Of a stretch of DNA of 37,388 bases, positions 9,954-19,285 are shown one piece after another. The notes beneath the pieces were generated by a model. It was not told where the DNA came from. It did not search any database and was given only the letters and a program-made list of their open reading frames with translations. A program made the position numbers and the translations under genes. This DNA is from Erysipelotrichaceae bacterium (GTDB taxonomy: Bacteria; Bacillota_I; Bacilli_A; RFN20; CAG-826). Location: contig JAISVG010000033.1 in assembly GCA_031271635.1 (NCBI GenBank), positions 1 through 37,388 on the forward strand, read 5' to 3'. Each line of letters begins with the position of its first letter. The stretch's first letter is position 1.

Positions 9954-11537
9954 TTAAATAAGACGCTTTCTTCTAAAAACGAAGAAAGAAACCGCCAGCG
10001 ACGAAGCAAGGGAGGCGGCGATGACGGTAATCACAATCGCGGTGTTTTCTTCATTCATAATGAGACTAATTTGTGAAGCCGCGTTTGTATACATTCCCCA
10101 CATAGCATCGTGTTTTTCTTGAAGACTAACAAGATAAGACGTACCTCTAACTTGAAGATAGTTGGTATGGGTTTCAGGGTAATCATAGAACTCTTCTTGT
10201 AATGATCCGGTGAATTTTGGTGTTCCAGAACCTTCTTGGTAAAGGTAGGTGGTGTTTACGGTGCCGTAATCTCCATAACCGTTATGGACATCAGAATCGC
10301 AAGTAAAGTAAGCTTCCAATACTTTTACTAAAAAGGCATCGCTAGTAGCAGAAGCCGCTCCTAGAAAGACAGTAGAATTAGCGGTGTTGCTATTAATTAC
10401 GTGGATCAAGTTATTATTAATGGCACCAAAAGTCTGGTAAGTCATTTCCATTGTTGCGACTTGAAAGGCTCCATCAGCATTGTAGCGCTTAAATTGGTAT
10501 GTAAAACTACTTTCATGAATGGCAGCATGAGGGATGTCAAATACCACATACCAAATATCATCAGCGGCGTTATGAAGATAAGTGGTCGGGAATACTTCGC
10601 GATCAACAGTGCTTGACCAGTAGTGGAATTTAGTAATGTGGGTTGAATCGGACCAAACATTACGATTGACAAAGAAACGAACATAGTCTGAGGTCATTGG
10701 TAGCGGTTCCCAACTGACACTTTTGTTTTGTCCAGCAGCACCGCTTCCAACAATTGCGTATGCATGATCATAGATAACATTATTAATGTTTGGGGTTTGG
10801 TTTGTAGTTCCTCCAGCATTATTATGAAAAATCACTTTTGAAAGATACATGTCATTTAGAATCGGAACTTCTACTTCAAAAAGGCCAGCAAACTTACTTG
10901 AAGCGGTGGCCTGAACTCCAGGCCAGCCTCCAGCAAAGACGTTATTGATTGTATGAATTGGTGCAGAGGCCGAATCCTTAGATTCTTGATAGTAATGAAC
11001 ATAAGGGGCGGAAGTAGTCGACCAGCCGGAGGCGGCATCAACTTTCACGTAAATGGTTTTAGTGTCTTTCCAGTTTACGGTTTCAAAATCACGTTCTTGA
11101 TAGGTTGAGCCAGAATAATTTTTAAGACGAAAATAATTGGTTCCATCTCGGACATCAGCAGCGCCGACCCAGAGCATTTGATTCTGATTAGAGCCACGGT
11201 TATAAACATAGAATCTAAAACCGGCATTGTTATTATTGAGGACGGCATTTGGAACATCGTAGTACCAAAGGGTATCGCTGATTTTATTAGCAAAATATTC
11301 TTGATCAGCTGACCCCGTCCAAATATGAATATGGGTTTCATCAGCAATCCACCAACCTAGTGAGGATCCGATTTCGGCTTTATCTAAGAAAAATCTTCTT
11401 GTGTTTGCCGTTTCTGCTGGCAAAGTCGCCTTGGTTTCGACGATACTATTGTCAGGATGCTGAATTAATAGCACCGACCCTAATAACATTAAAACCGATA
11501 ATCCAAAGAAAGCTGGTATTAAATTTCTCTTGCTCAT
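9954..11537 (-). CDS. Putative surface-anchored protein with two beta-sandwich (CBM-like) repeat regions
   Basis: N-terminal hydrophobic signal, C-terminal TM plus basic tail (AIVITVIAASLASSLAVSFFVFRRKRLI). Two related segments (...ADETHIHIWTGSADQEYFANKISDTLWYYDVPNAV... and ...NVWSDSTHITKFHYWSSTVDREVFPTTYLHNAADDIWYVVFDIPHAA...). Confidence 0.65.
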   Translation of the reverse strand: MSKRNLIPAFFGLSVLMLLGSVLLIQHPDNSIVETKATLPAETANTRRFFLDKAEIGSSLGWWIADETHIHIWTGSADQEYFANKISDTLWYYDVPNAVLNNNNAGFRFYVYNRGSNQNQMLWVGAADVRDGTNYFRLKNYSGSTYQERDFETVNWKDTKTIYVKVDAASGWSTTSAPYVHYYQESKDSASAPIHTINNVFAGGWPGVQATASSKFAGLFEVEVPILNDMYLSKVIFHNNAGGTTNQTPNINNVIYDHAYAIVGSGAAGQNKSVSWEPLPMTSDYVRFFVNRNVWSDSTHITKFHYWSSTVDREVFPTTYLHNAADDIWYVVFDIPHAAIHESSFTYQFKRYNADGAFQVATMEMTYQTFGAINNNLIHVINSNTANSTVFLGAASATSDAFLVKVLEAYFTCDSDVHNGYGDYGTVNTTYLYQEGSGTPKFTGSLQEEFYDYPETHTNYLQVRGTSYLVSLQEKHDAMWGMYTNAASQISLIMNEENTAIVITVIAASLASSLAVSFFVFRRKRLI

Positions 11538-11832
11538 TAAGCAAATTTTATTTTATTTATGCGGCTTTGTAAACCCTTTTATGCGAAAAAATCGATTTTT
11601 TTATTAGTAGCATATGAGTTTTTATCAAAAAGATAAAGCATTTTTACCCCACTAAATTGTAGTTTACTCACCCCTTTGTGAACTACATTTTGAGCAGGAT
11701 TGCTTGTTAAAATGATGACTATATAAGAGGTTTTAAGGAAACTTTATTTCTATAAACGCTTCTTTTTACGAAATAAAGGTCTTATTTTTAAAAATAACGA
11801 AAGAGTTTTTTCTTGATTGTTGCCTGTAAGGT

Positions 11833-11861
11833 TTGACACGTATATAGTAAAACTATATAAT
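11833..11861 (+). promoter_or_regulatory. rpmH promoter TTGACA-N17-TATAAT
   Basis: TTGACA at 11833-11838 and TATAAT at 11856-11861, exact 17 bp spacing. Contains the dyad TATATAGT-aaa-ACTATATA. Confidence 0.85.
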
Positions 11862-11891
11862 TAATTAGCATATATTCGCGAGGTACAAATT

Positions 11892-12026
11892 ATGAAAAGA
11901 ACATATCAACCCAGTAAAAGAAAACATTCAAACGTCAGCGGCTTTCGTGCTCGAATGGCGACCGCCAATGGGAGAAACACCATAGCAAGAAGACGCGCTA
12001 AAGGAAGAGCAGCGGTTTCGGCTTAG
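11892..12026 (+). CDS. rpmH: Ribosomal protein L34
   Basis: Hand translation [44 protein letters not shown]; not in the supplied ORF track. Confidence 0.97.
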   Translation: MKRTYQPSKRKHSNVSGFRARMATANGRNTIARRRAKGRAAVSA

Positions 12027-12029
12027 GAA

Positions 12030-12359
12030 ATGAAAGTTTATTATCGCTTAAGAAGAAATCAAGACTTTAATCTCATTATTAAAACTGGAAATCGAACCGA
12101 GACCAACATCGCTACTATCTATCATCAAGAAAACGGTCTCTCTCATCTAAGAATTGGACTAGTTACCAGTAAGAAAATCGGAAACGCGGTTCTTCGTAAT
12201 AAAGTAAGAAGACAACTACGGGCCATGCTCCAAGACTTAAAACTTAATTACCCCTTCGATATTGTCATTAAAGTTAAAGAGCCATACTTGAATAATTCTT
12301 ATTCCGATAACGAAACGATTATTAACGAAACATTGCAAAGGATCATTAATCATGAATAA
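12030..12359 (+). CDS. rnpA: Ribonuclease P protein component
   Basis: MKVYYRLRRNQDFNLIIKTGNR...RIGLVTSKKIGNAVLRNKVRRQLRAML. Confidence 0.95.
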   Translation: MKVYYRLRRNQDFNLIIKTGNRTETNIATIYHQENGLSHLRIGLVTSKKIGNAVLRNKVRRQLRAMLQDLKLNYPFDIVIKVKEPYLNNSYSDNETIINETLQRIINHE

Positions 12360-13935
12360 AACAAAAAAAACTCTGACTCTAGTTAGTATTACGCTTGGCG
12401 CCTTGCTGGTTCTTAGTGGCTGTACCCAGAATTTCTGCAGCGAAAAAGATTTAGCACATATCTCATTCTTGCTTGATGAAGGCGTGAGTACATACATCTC
12501 ACAAGATGAGTTTAATAAGCTTGATGCTGAAGAACAAGCGACTTACCATACCTTAAATTTTGATACTAATGCGAACGCAACAGTTTATACTAATGTTGCC
12601 TTTGAAAATAATCCTACTTTAAAAGAAGTAATGGATATGGTTACATCATACGGAAGCTGGAATCCATCGCTTCGTTTCTGGGAACAGATTGACCATTTAA
12701 CGTTGATGGCAGCGATTAAGGCTTTTAATGACGAATATACTCAAACAAAAGGAGTTAGTGATTTAGTCTTTATTTTTACTGATGCGACGAGTGAATATTA
12801 TAACGGCGATACTCGTAGTAAACTCGCGCTCGATACTGGTTCAAAATTAGTTCCTATTTTACAAGAATATGGTTACCAAAAGTTTTATGGGCCAGAAGGA
12901 ATTCGTTTTGGAAATCTTGAAACCTGGATTAATACCCTCAAAGTATCGCTTGGAACAGCGGAAACGCCGAACGCAGATTTCATGAATATTTATAAAAGTT
13001 CGATTACAAATAAAGCTAATCAAATTAGAACCTGCATTGCTACTAAAGATGGTTATTATGCTAACTTTGGTCCTAATAATGTTGCGGTTAAGATTTCAAC
13101 CAAAGATTGGTCTTATGCTTGGGAAAAAGGAGTGATTGAAGGTCTATTAGTTTATCCAATCGCGTGGCTTGTTGATTCAATGTCTTTTGCTTTCGGCGCA
13201 GGCGGCTGGGGTCAACTCTTAGCGATCTTTTTAATGACGCTTATTATTCGTGGTCTCTTACAAGCTATTACTTTTAAAGCGACAAGATCACAGGCAAAAA
13301 TGACACAACTGCAACCAGAAATTGCGAGACTACAAGAAAAGTATCCGAACGCCAATACAAATAAATACGAAAAACAACGTCTCTCACAAGAACAACTAGC
13401 GCTTTATAAGAAGAATGGAATTAATATGTTTGCACCGTTTCTAGTAATGATCGTGCAGTTCCCAATCTTTATTGCGGTTTGGGGCGCTTTTAATGGAGCT
13501 TCAGTTTTAGCTAGTGACACCGTCATGGGATTAAGACTAAGCGATACTATTTCGCAAGTAATTACGAACTGGTCAAACTGGGGCACCGGGGCGAACGGGC
13601 TTTGGGTGGCGGTTTCGCTATTTGTGTTAATGTCAGTGGCCCAATTCCTCCAAATGTGGATTCCTCAAAGAATACAAAAGAAGAACAACGAAAAAGTGGC
13701 ACGTCTTGCAGCAAATCCTGCGAAAAAGTCACAAGCTAATCAGATGAAGATTGTTCAATATATCATGATTGCTGTTATTATTTTCATGGGCTTTACTCTT
13801 CCAAGCGCGATGGGCTTCTACTGGCTTATTAGTGCTCTCATCTCTTTAGGGATTAGTTTATTAATTCAAAAATTAATTGCTCGGGGATCGAAAAACAAAA
13901 ACAACAAAACGAAAGTGAGGACGATAAAAAGATGA
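12352..13935 (+). CDS. yidC: Membrane protein insertase YidC/OxaA, lipoprotein with extended extracellular N-terminal region
   Basis: Lipobox LLVLSGC, YidC core (GWGQLLAIFLMTLIIRGLLQAITFKATRSQAKMTQLQPEIARLQEKYP), position after rnpA. Confidence 0.92.
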   Translation: MNKTKKTLTLVSITLGALLVLSGCTQNFCSEKDLAHISFLLDEGVSTYISQDEFNKLDAEEQATYHTLNFDTNANATVYTNVAFENNPTLKEVMDMVTSYGSWNPSLRFWEQIDHLTLMAAIKAFNDEYTQTKGVSDLVFIFTDATSEYYNGDTRSKLALDTGSKLVPILQEYGYQKFYGPEGIRFGNLETWINTLKVSLGTAETPNADFMNIYKSSITNKANQIRTCIATKDGYYANFGPNNVAVKISTKDWSYAWEKGVIEGLLVYPIAWLVDSMSFAFGAGGWGQLLAIFLMTLIIRGLLQAITFKATRSQAKMTQLQPEIARLQEKYPNANTNKYEKQRLSQEQLALYKKNGINMFAPFLVMIVQFPIFIAVWGAFNGASVLASDTVMGLRLSDTISQVITNWSNWGTGANGLWVAVSLFVLMSVAQFLQMWIPQRIQKKNNEKVARLAANPAKKSQANQMKIVQYIMIAVIIFMGFTLPSAMGFYWLISALISLGISLLIQKLIARGSKNKNNKTKVRTIKR

Positions 13936-14543
13936 AAAAAGTGTATTTAGGAAAAACCCTTGATGATGCTATCGCGGCTGCGGCACACGAAAAAGGCATT
14001 GATGTTAGTGAGGTTATTTATCTTCAACTTGAAGACAAAAAAGGTTTCCTTGGTCTTTCTAGTAAAGCCCAAATCGAAGTTTATGAGATGGAAGATGTCT
14101 TGAAGTATTTAGAACTTTACCTAACAAGAATTATTGAAGCATATGGTATCGGAATTGAACTCGTCAGCGCTTCTTATGAGCACGAAGTTATTAATGTGGA
14201 TATTGATACCGTTCATAATTCAGTATTAATCGGGGCGCATGGCGATACTTTAAAAGCTTTAAACGATGTGGCACGACACGCTTTAAATGCGACTTTCCAT
14301 CGTCATTTTAGAGTTTTATTAAATGTTTCTGATTATAAGTTTCGCCGTTACAATAAGATTATTAATCTCGCCAAAAAACTTGCTGGCGAAGTAGTAAAGA
14401 CGAAAACCGATATTTCACTTGATGGAATGTCAAGCGATGAAAGAAGAGTGATCCATAACGAATTATCAACCATGGAACATATTAAGACAGAATCAACCGG
14501 ACAAGGGAAAGAAAGACATATTGTAATTAAGTACGTCGAATAA
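13932..14543 (+). CDS. jag: Jag/KhpB RNA-binding protein (Jag-N, KH, R3H)
   Basis: Jag-N start (KKVYLGKTLDDAIAAAAHEKG), KH loop IGAHGDTL, R3H region (SSDERRVIHNELS). Confidence 0.9.
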   Translation: MKKVYLGKTLDDAIAAAAHEKGIDVSEVIYLQLEDKKGFLGLSSKAQIEVYEMEDVLKYLELYLTRIIEAYGIGIELVSASYEHEVINVDIDTVHNSVLIGAHGDTLKALNDVARHALNATFHRHFRVLLNVSDYKFRRYNKIINLAKKLAGEVVKTKTDISLDGMSSDERRVIHNELSTMEHIKTESTGQGKERHIVIKYVE

Positions 14544-14547
14544 AAAC

Positions 14548-15867
14548 ATGAATGCACCGATTATTGCTTTGGCCACCCCACCAATTAAAAGCGCTTTGGC
14601 AATAATCCGGTTATCGGGCCGAGATGTAATTTCATTGACTCAAGAATTTTTAGGAATCTCTTTTAAAACAGAAGCAAAAACCATGATTAAACATGGCTTT
14701 TTTTCTTTCAATCATCAGAAGCTTGATGAAGTGGTGGTGCTTTTCTATTTTGCTCCTTATTCATTTACGGGCGAAGATGTCGTGGAACTTATCACTCATG
14801 GTTCAATGATTATTGTCCATGAAATCATTAATGCTTATTTAAGTAAGGGAGTCACTTTAGCTAAACGAGGTGAGTTTTCCTTAAGAGCTTTTTTAAATCA
14901 TAAGATTGATTTACTCCAAGCGGAAGCAATTAATGATTTAATTAATGCTACTACTCCAAGTAGTAAGCGTTTAGCACTTGAGAGTCTTGAAGGCATTCCA
15001 AGCCAGCAACTAGTAACGCTAAAAGACGAACTCGAAACAACCCTTGCGCGGCTTGAAGTCGCAATTGACTTTTCAGAATATCGTCATCTGACGGAAGTTA
15101 ACATTCAAGAACAAAAAGCGGTTATTTTAAGAATAAGAGAGCAATTTAAGAAGATTTATCAAGTAGGCCAAAAACAAAAGCTGATTAAAGACGGAGTTAA
15201 GGTGGCGATTTTAGGACGTCCTAATGCTGGAAAATCATCTTTACTCAACGCTTTACTTAATAAGGATCGTGCGATTGTTTCTAGTGTTCCAGGAACGACA
15301 CGAGATACGATTGAGGATAGTGTTATTATTAACGGGATTAAATACACCTTTATTGATACTGCTGGGCTTAGAGATAGCAGCGACTTTATCGAAAAAGAAG
15401 GCGTGAAACGAACCTATAAGACTTTAAAGGAAGTGGATTTAATCATCTATTTATATGAGCAAACAGCTGATCATGAAGTCCCTTTAACCATTAAGCAGAG
15501 CAAAAAACCGCTAATTGTGGTGGTGAACAAGGCTGATTTAGTAAGAGATAAAATTAAGGATACTTTATACGTTACGGCAATCAAAAAACACATCAAACCT
15601 TTGATTAATAAAATGGAAGAAGTTTTAAGTCTTGATGTTTCTTTAAATGAAAACACCGTGGTTAATTCTTTTGAAGGGTTAAGCATCGTAAGAAGGATTA
15701 TTATGGTTTTAGGAAAGACCATAACTTCGTTTAATAAACAATTACCGCTTGAAATCGCTTTGATTCCGCTTCAAGAAGCCTATGCCTTGATGTTAGAACT
15801 ATTAGGACAAAGATTTAATCGCGATCTAACTGAAGCGGTTTTTTCACGGTTTTGTGTGGGGAAATAG
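14548..15867 (+). CDS. mnmE: tRNA modification GTPase MnmE
   Basis: GRPNAGKSSLLNAL, DTAGLRD, NKAD, C-terminal FCVGK. Confidence 0.97.
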   Translation: MNAPIIALATPPIKSALAIIRLSGRDVISLTQEFLGISFKTEAKTMIKHGFFSFNHQKLDEVVVLFYFAPYSFTGEDVVELITHGSMIIVHEIINAYLSKGVTLAKRGEFSLRAFLNHKIDLLQAEAINDLINATTPSSKRLALESLEGIPSQQLVTLKDELETTLARLEVAIDFSEYRHLTEVNIQEQKAVILRIREQFKKIYQVGQKQKLIKDGVKVAILGRPNAGKSSLLNALLNKDRAIVSSVPGTTRDTIEDSVIINGIKYTFIDTAGLRDSSDFIEKEGVKRTYKTLKEVDLIIYLYEQTADHEVPLTIKQSKKPLIVVVNKADLVRDKIKDTLYVTAIKKHIKPLINKMEEVLSLDVSLNENTVVNSFEGLSIVRRIIMVLGKTITSFNKQLPLEIALIPLQEAYALMLELLGQRFNRDLTEAVFSRFCVGK

Positions 15868-15869
15868 TA

Positions 15870-16700
15870 ATGTTTGATACCCATACCCATTTAAATCATC
15901 CAGAGCTTTTGAAGCGTTTGGATGCTGAGATTCAAGACATTAAAAAGGCCGGAGTTAATTATCTTTTGGTGCCAGGATATGATCTTGCTAGTTCTAAACA
16001 GGCGCTTGAAATTACAAAGCAAGATCCAGATATTTATTGTTCGATTGGAATCCATCCTTATGATGTGGTTAAAAACTATTATCAGTTCGCAAAGCATCAA
16101 AAGATTGAAGCACAAAGGGTAAGTCAGTTTATCGATTATTTAAAACAAGAATTAACAAAGCTTTTATCCCTTGGCGGGGCTAAGATTAAAGCTATTGGTG
16201 AGATTGGTCTTGATTTTCACTGGAATAAAGAGTCAGAGGAACGAGAACTACAACTCACCGTGTTTCGAGCTTTGATTGCTTTTGCCATTTCCGTAAAACT
16301 ACCAGTCATCGTTCACTCACGTGACGCAGGAGAAGAGACGTATAATATCATTAAGGAATACACAGCACAGACATCATTTATCATGCATTGCTATAGCTAT
16401 GATGAGATAATGGTGCAGCAATTCTTGAGTTTAGATTGTTATATTGCGGTAGGCGGAGTAATCACATACAAGAGCGCGGCCCTCCTAAAACAAGCTATCC
16501 TCAAAGTACCACTTAAGCGGTTACTATTAGAGACTGATGCCCCATACCTTACTCCGATGCCGTTTCGAGGCCAAACGAACTCAAGTAAATACTTGCCACT
16601 AATTGTAACAGCACTAAGCACGTTATTAAACCGTCCCGAAACAGTGATCAAACAGGAAACAACGACGAATGCCAAAAGAGTCTTTAAAATATCATCTTGA
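15870..16700 (+). CDS. tatD: TatD family hydrolase
   Basis: MFDTHTHLNHPEL..., GEIGLDFHW, PVIVHSRDAGEET, LLETDAPYLTP. Start adjusted to the ATG at 15870. Confidence 0.93.
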   Translation: MFDTHTHLNHPELLKRLDAEIQDIKKAGVNYLLVPGYDLASSKQALEITKQDPDIYCSIGIHPYDVVKNYYQFAKHQKIEAQRVSQFIDYLKQELTKLLSLGGAKIKAIGEIGLDFHWNKESEERELQLTVFRALIAFAISVKLPVIVHSRDAGEETYNIIKEYTAQTSFIMHCYSYDEIMVQQFLSLDCYIAVGGVITYKSAALLKQAILKVPLKRLLLETDAPYLTPMPFRGQTNSSKYLPLIVTALSTLLNRPETVIKQETTTNAKRVFKISS

Positions 16701-17217
16701 GGGTGTATTAGTAGTTGAAGGACGACATGATGTTACTTTTTTGAGTAACTTTCTTGATACTTGTTATGCAATAACAAAGGGATATTTTGTTCCACGTGAA
16801 ACAATTATCTTTTTAAAACAACTAGAGGATGAACCAATATATGTCATGCTTGATCCTGATGGACCGGGGCGACAAATTGAAATGATGCTTAAATCTGAAG
16901 GCCTATTTTTCACGGCAATAAGTCTTGATAAGAAAAGTGCGCGTAACCGCCATGGGGTTGGGGTTGAGTATGCCAGCAAAGAAGCGGTTCTAACGGCGCT
17001 TCAGCCGTTTTTACATCATCAGCCACTAGATGAGACAAAAGATTCTGCGCTTCTTGAATTAGAATTACTTAGGACCAAGATTACCAAGCTTCAAAGAAAC
17101 ATCTTAGGAAGATATTTTAAGTTTGGGACCAATTTATCATCCCGCGATTTCATGAGTCGCCTTCGGGTTTTAAAAATATCTCCTAATCAAATAATTGAGG
17201 TCTTAGGCCATGAATAA
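16669..17217 (+). CDS. rnmV: Ribonuclease M5 (TOPRIM)
   Basis: VLVVEGRHDVTFLSNFLDTCYAITKG, MLDPDGPGRQI; located between tatD and rsmA. Confidence 0.88.
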   Translation: MPKESLKYHLEGVLVVEGRHDVTFLSNFLDTCYAITKGYFVPRETIIFLKQLEDEPIYVMLDPDGPGRQIEMMLKSEGLFFTAISLDKKSARNRHGVGVEYASKEAVLTALQPFLHHQPLDETKDSALLELELLRTKITKLQRNILGRYFKFGTNLSSRDFMSRLRVLKISPNQIIEVLGHE

Positions 17218-17935
17218 ACAAGACATCTTGATGCTGCTTCAAAAACACGAACTCCATCCTAATAAAAACCTCGGACAGAATTTTCTTATTGATGAAGTGA
17301 TTAGTAAAAGGGTTGCAACCTTAGTTTTAAAAGAAAAGAACACACTTGAGATTGGACCAGGCTTAGGAAGTTTAACTGCGTATTTAGAACCTCAAAATTT
17401 AACTGTAGTAGAAATTGACCGCGGCTATATATCGGTTTTAAAACAGCGATTTCCAGATTTAAAGATTAAGCATGAGGATGTTTTAAAGGAAGATTTCAAT
17501 CAGTATGATGTCATTGTTGGAAACATTCCTTACTATATTACGAAAGATATTCTTTTAAAGATTGTCCTCGCGACACAAGTTTCATCAGGTGTTTTAATGG
17601 TCCAAAAAGAAGTGCTGTCGCGACTTTTAAAACCAGAGAACGAGACGCTACTAACAACCTTGATTCACTTAACTCTCGAACTTCATGAAGCCATTAAAGT
17701 TCCAAGAAGTGCTTTTTATCCTGAACCTAATGTCGACTCAACGGTTTTCACTTTTAAACGAAAGAACCGGCACCTTGATCCACAACAATTAAAAGAATTC
17801 TTACAACCCTTATTTTTGCATAAACGAAAGAAAATTAAATCTTCACTTCAAAGTGCTGGTGAATTTATGGACCATCGCATTGAAGAGTTAAACGATGAGG
17901 AAATAATACGGCTTTTTATGGCAGGAAGGAAGTAG
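17210..17935 (+). CDS. rsmA: 16S rRNA (adenine1518-N6/adenine1519-N6)-dimethyltransferase
   Basis: NKNLGQNFLIDEVI, LEIGPGLGSLT, VGNIPYYITKDIL. Confidence 0.95.
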   Translation: MNKQDILMLLQKHELHPNKNLGQNFLIDEVISKRVATLVLKEKNTLEIGPGLGSLTAYLEPQNLTVVEIDRGYISVLKQRFPDLKIKHEDVLKEDFNQYDVIVGNIPYYITKDILLKIVLATQVSSGVLMVQKEVLSRLLKPENETLLTTLIHLTLELHEAIKVPRSAFYPEPNVDSTVFTFKRKNRHLDPQQLKEFLQPLFLHKRKKIKSSLQSAGEFMDHRIEELNDEEIIRLFMAGRK

Positions 17936-18010
17936 AAAGAGGGTTCTTTTTAAGATGATTGATAGTGGAATACCACTACAATCTTCCTTAATCTATGTTA
18001 TGATAGGAGT

Positions 18011-19111
18011 ATGGTTCAAGATTCAAAGCAAGTAGCTAAAACAGTTCCTCTTGAAGTAACATTATCCGCTTCAGCGGTCTCTAAGCCTCCAAGAACATCA
18101 GGGATTGAATTACTTCGCCTTTTGGCGATGCTGGCAATTGTTTTTTATCACTTAGTAGGACATGCCACCACACAGCCGCCTGTTGGAACACCGACGAGCA
18201 TCTTTTTACGATCGTTTACAGTTTTCATGCAACCGCTGCTTTGTGTTTTTATCATTATTTCGGGATATTTTTTAGTAGACTCAAAGTTTAAAATGAAAAA
18301 ACTAGTTCGATATCTAGTTCAAATCTGCTTGATTCCCTTTATAATTGCATTGGTAATGTTCCTCTTTCATAATAATTACAACATTGAGATTAAAGACGTC
18401 TTCATGAGTGCGGTTAACATTCAAGAATACTGGTTCCCCTTTACTTATCTTCTTATTTGCGCTGGTTACCCGTTAATCAATTATTTTATTCGCAAAATGC
18501 GCGAACGATCTTTCTTGATTGTAATTGGAGTCACGCTAATAATTAATATTATTTTTACAATTACAAGAATTAATATTACCTGGGTTTTTTGTAATGCGAT
18601 TTGGGCCTTACAGCTTTATTTAATTGGGGCATATCTTAAAAAATATCCGCGAAAGGCATTCGAGAAAAGACTTTTGTGGTTCATCATTAGCACAAGTTTA
18701 CTACTGATTGTTTTAGTAATTTTCATTTTTACTAGGTATAACCTTAACGAATCGCGGTTTGATTTAATTCCGGTTCTTATTGCCGTTCCAATTTTCGTTT
18801 TGTTTAAGAATTTTAAGTTCCATAATAAGTATCTTAATATCCTAGCCACGACAGTCTTTACCGTTTATTTAGTTCATGACAACATCTATCTAAGACAGTG
18901 GCTCTGGGGCGAAGTTTTTGTTCTTGAACTATATTTTAATAGTTATCACATCATCTGGTTTTCATTAGTGGCGGCTCTAACAGTATATCTAGGAGGAATT
19001 ATCCTAGGTTTAATTTACCATTATACGGTGGATTTACTCTTCCAAAAAGTGCTCGATAAACGCCTTGATAAAATGCAACAAGAGCTATTAGTTGGGACTG
19101 TTAGACAGTAA
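18011..19111 (+). CDS. Acyltransferase family 3 membrane protein
   Basis: GIELLRLLAMLAIVFYHLVGHA signature plus multiple TM segments. Confidence 0.82.
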   Translation: MVQDSKQVAKTVPLEVTLSASAVSKPPRTSGIELLRLLAMLAIVFYHLVGHATTQPPVGTPTSIFLRSFTVFMQPLLCVFIIISGYFLVDSKFKMKKLVRYLVQICLIPFIIALVMFLFHNNYNIEIKDVFMSAVNIQEYWFPFTYLLICAGYPLINYFIRKMRERSFLIVIGVTLIINIIFTITRINITWVFCNAIWALQLYLIGAYLKKYPRKAFEKRLLWFIISTSLLLIVLVIFIFTRYNLNESRFDLIPVLIAVPIFVLFKNFKFHNKYLNILATTVFTVYLVHDNIYLRQWLWGEVFVLELYFNSYHIIWFSLVAALTVYLGGIILGLIYHYTVDLLFQKVLDKRLDKMQQELLVGTVRQ

Positions 19112-19285
19112 CGTTTTTAAGTTTACTGGGAATTTCCCCCTTGATTTAGAAAATTTGCAGATTACAATATTTCACATTTTAAGACAAAGTACGAAATAAA
19201 AGTTAGTTTTAAGATATAATCTTAATATGCAGAGTAAAACCACCACTAAATTTGTGGTCAAAGATAAAAACTAAGGAATAGAATC

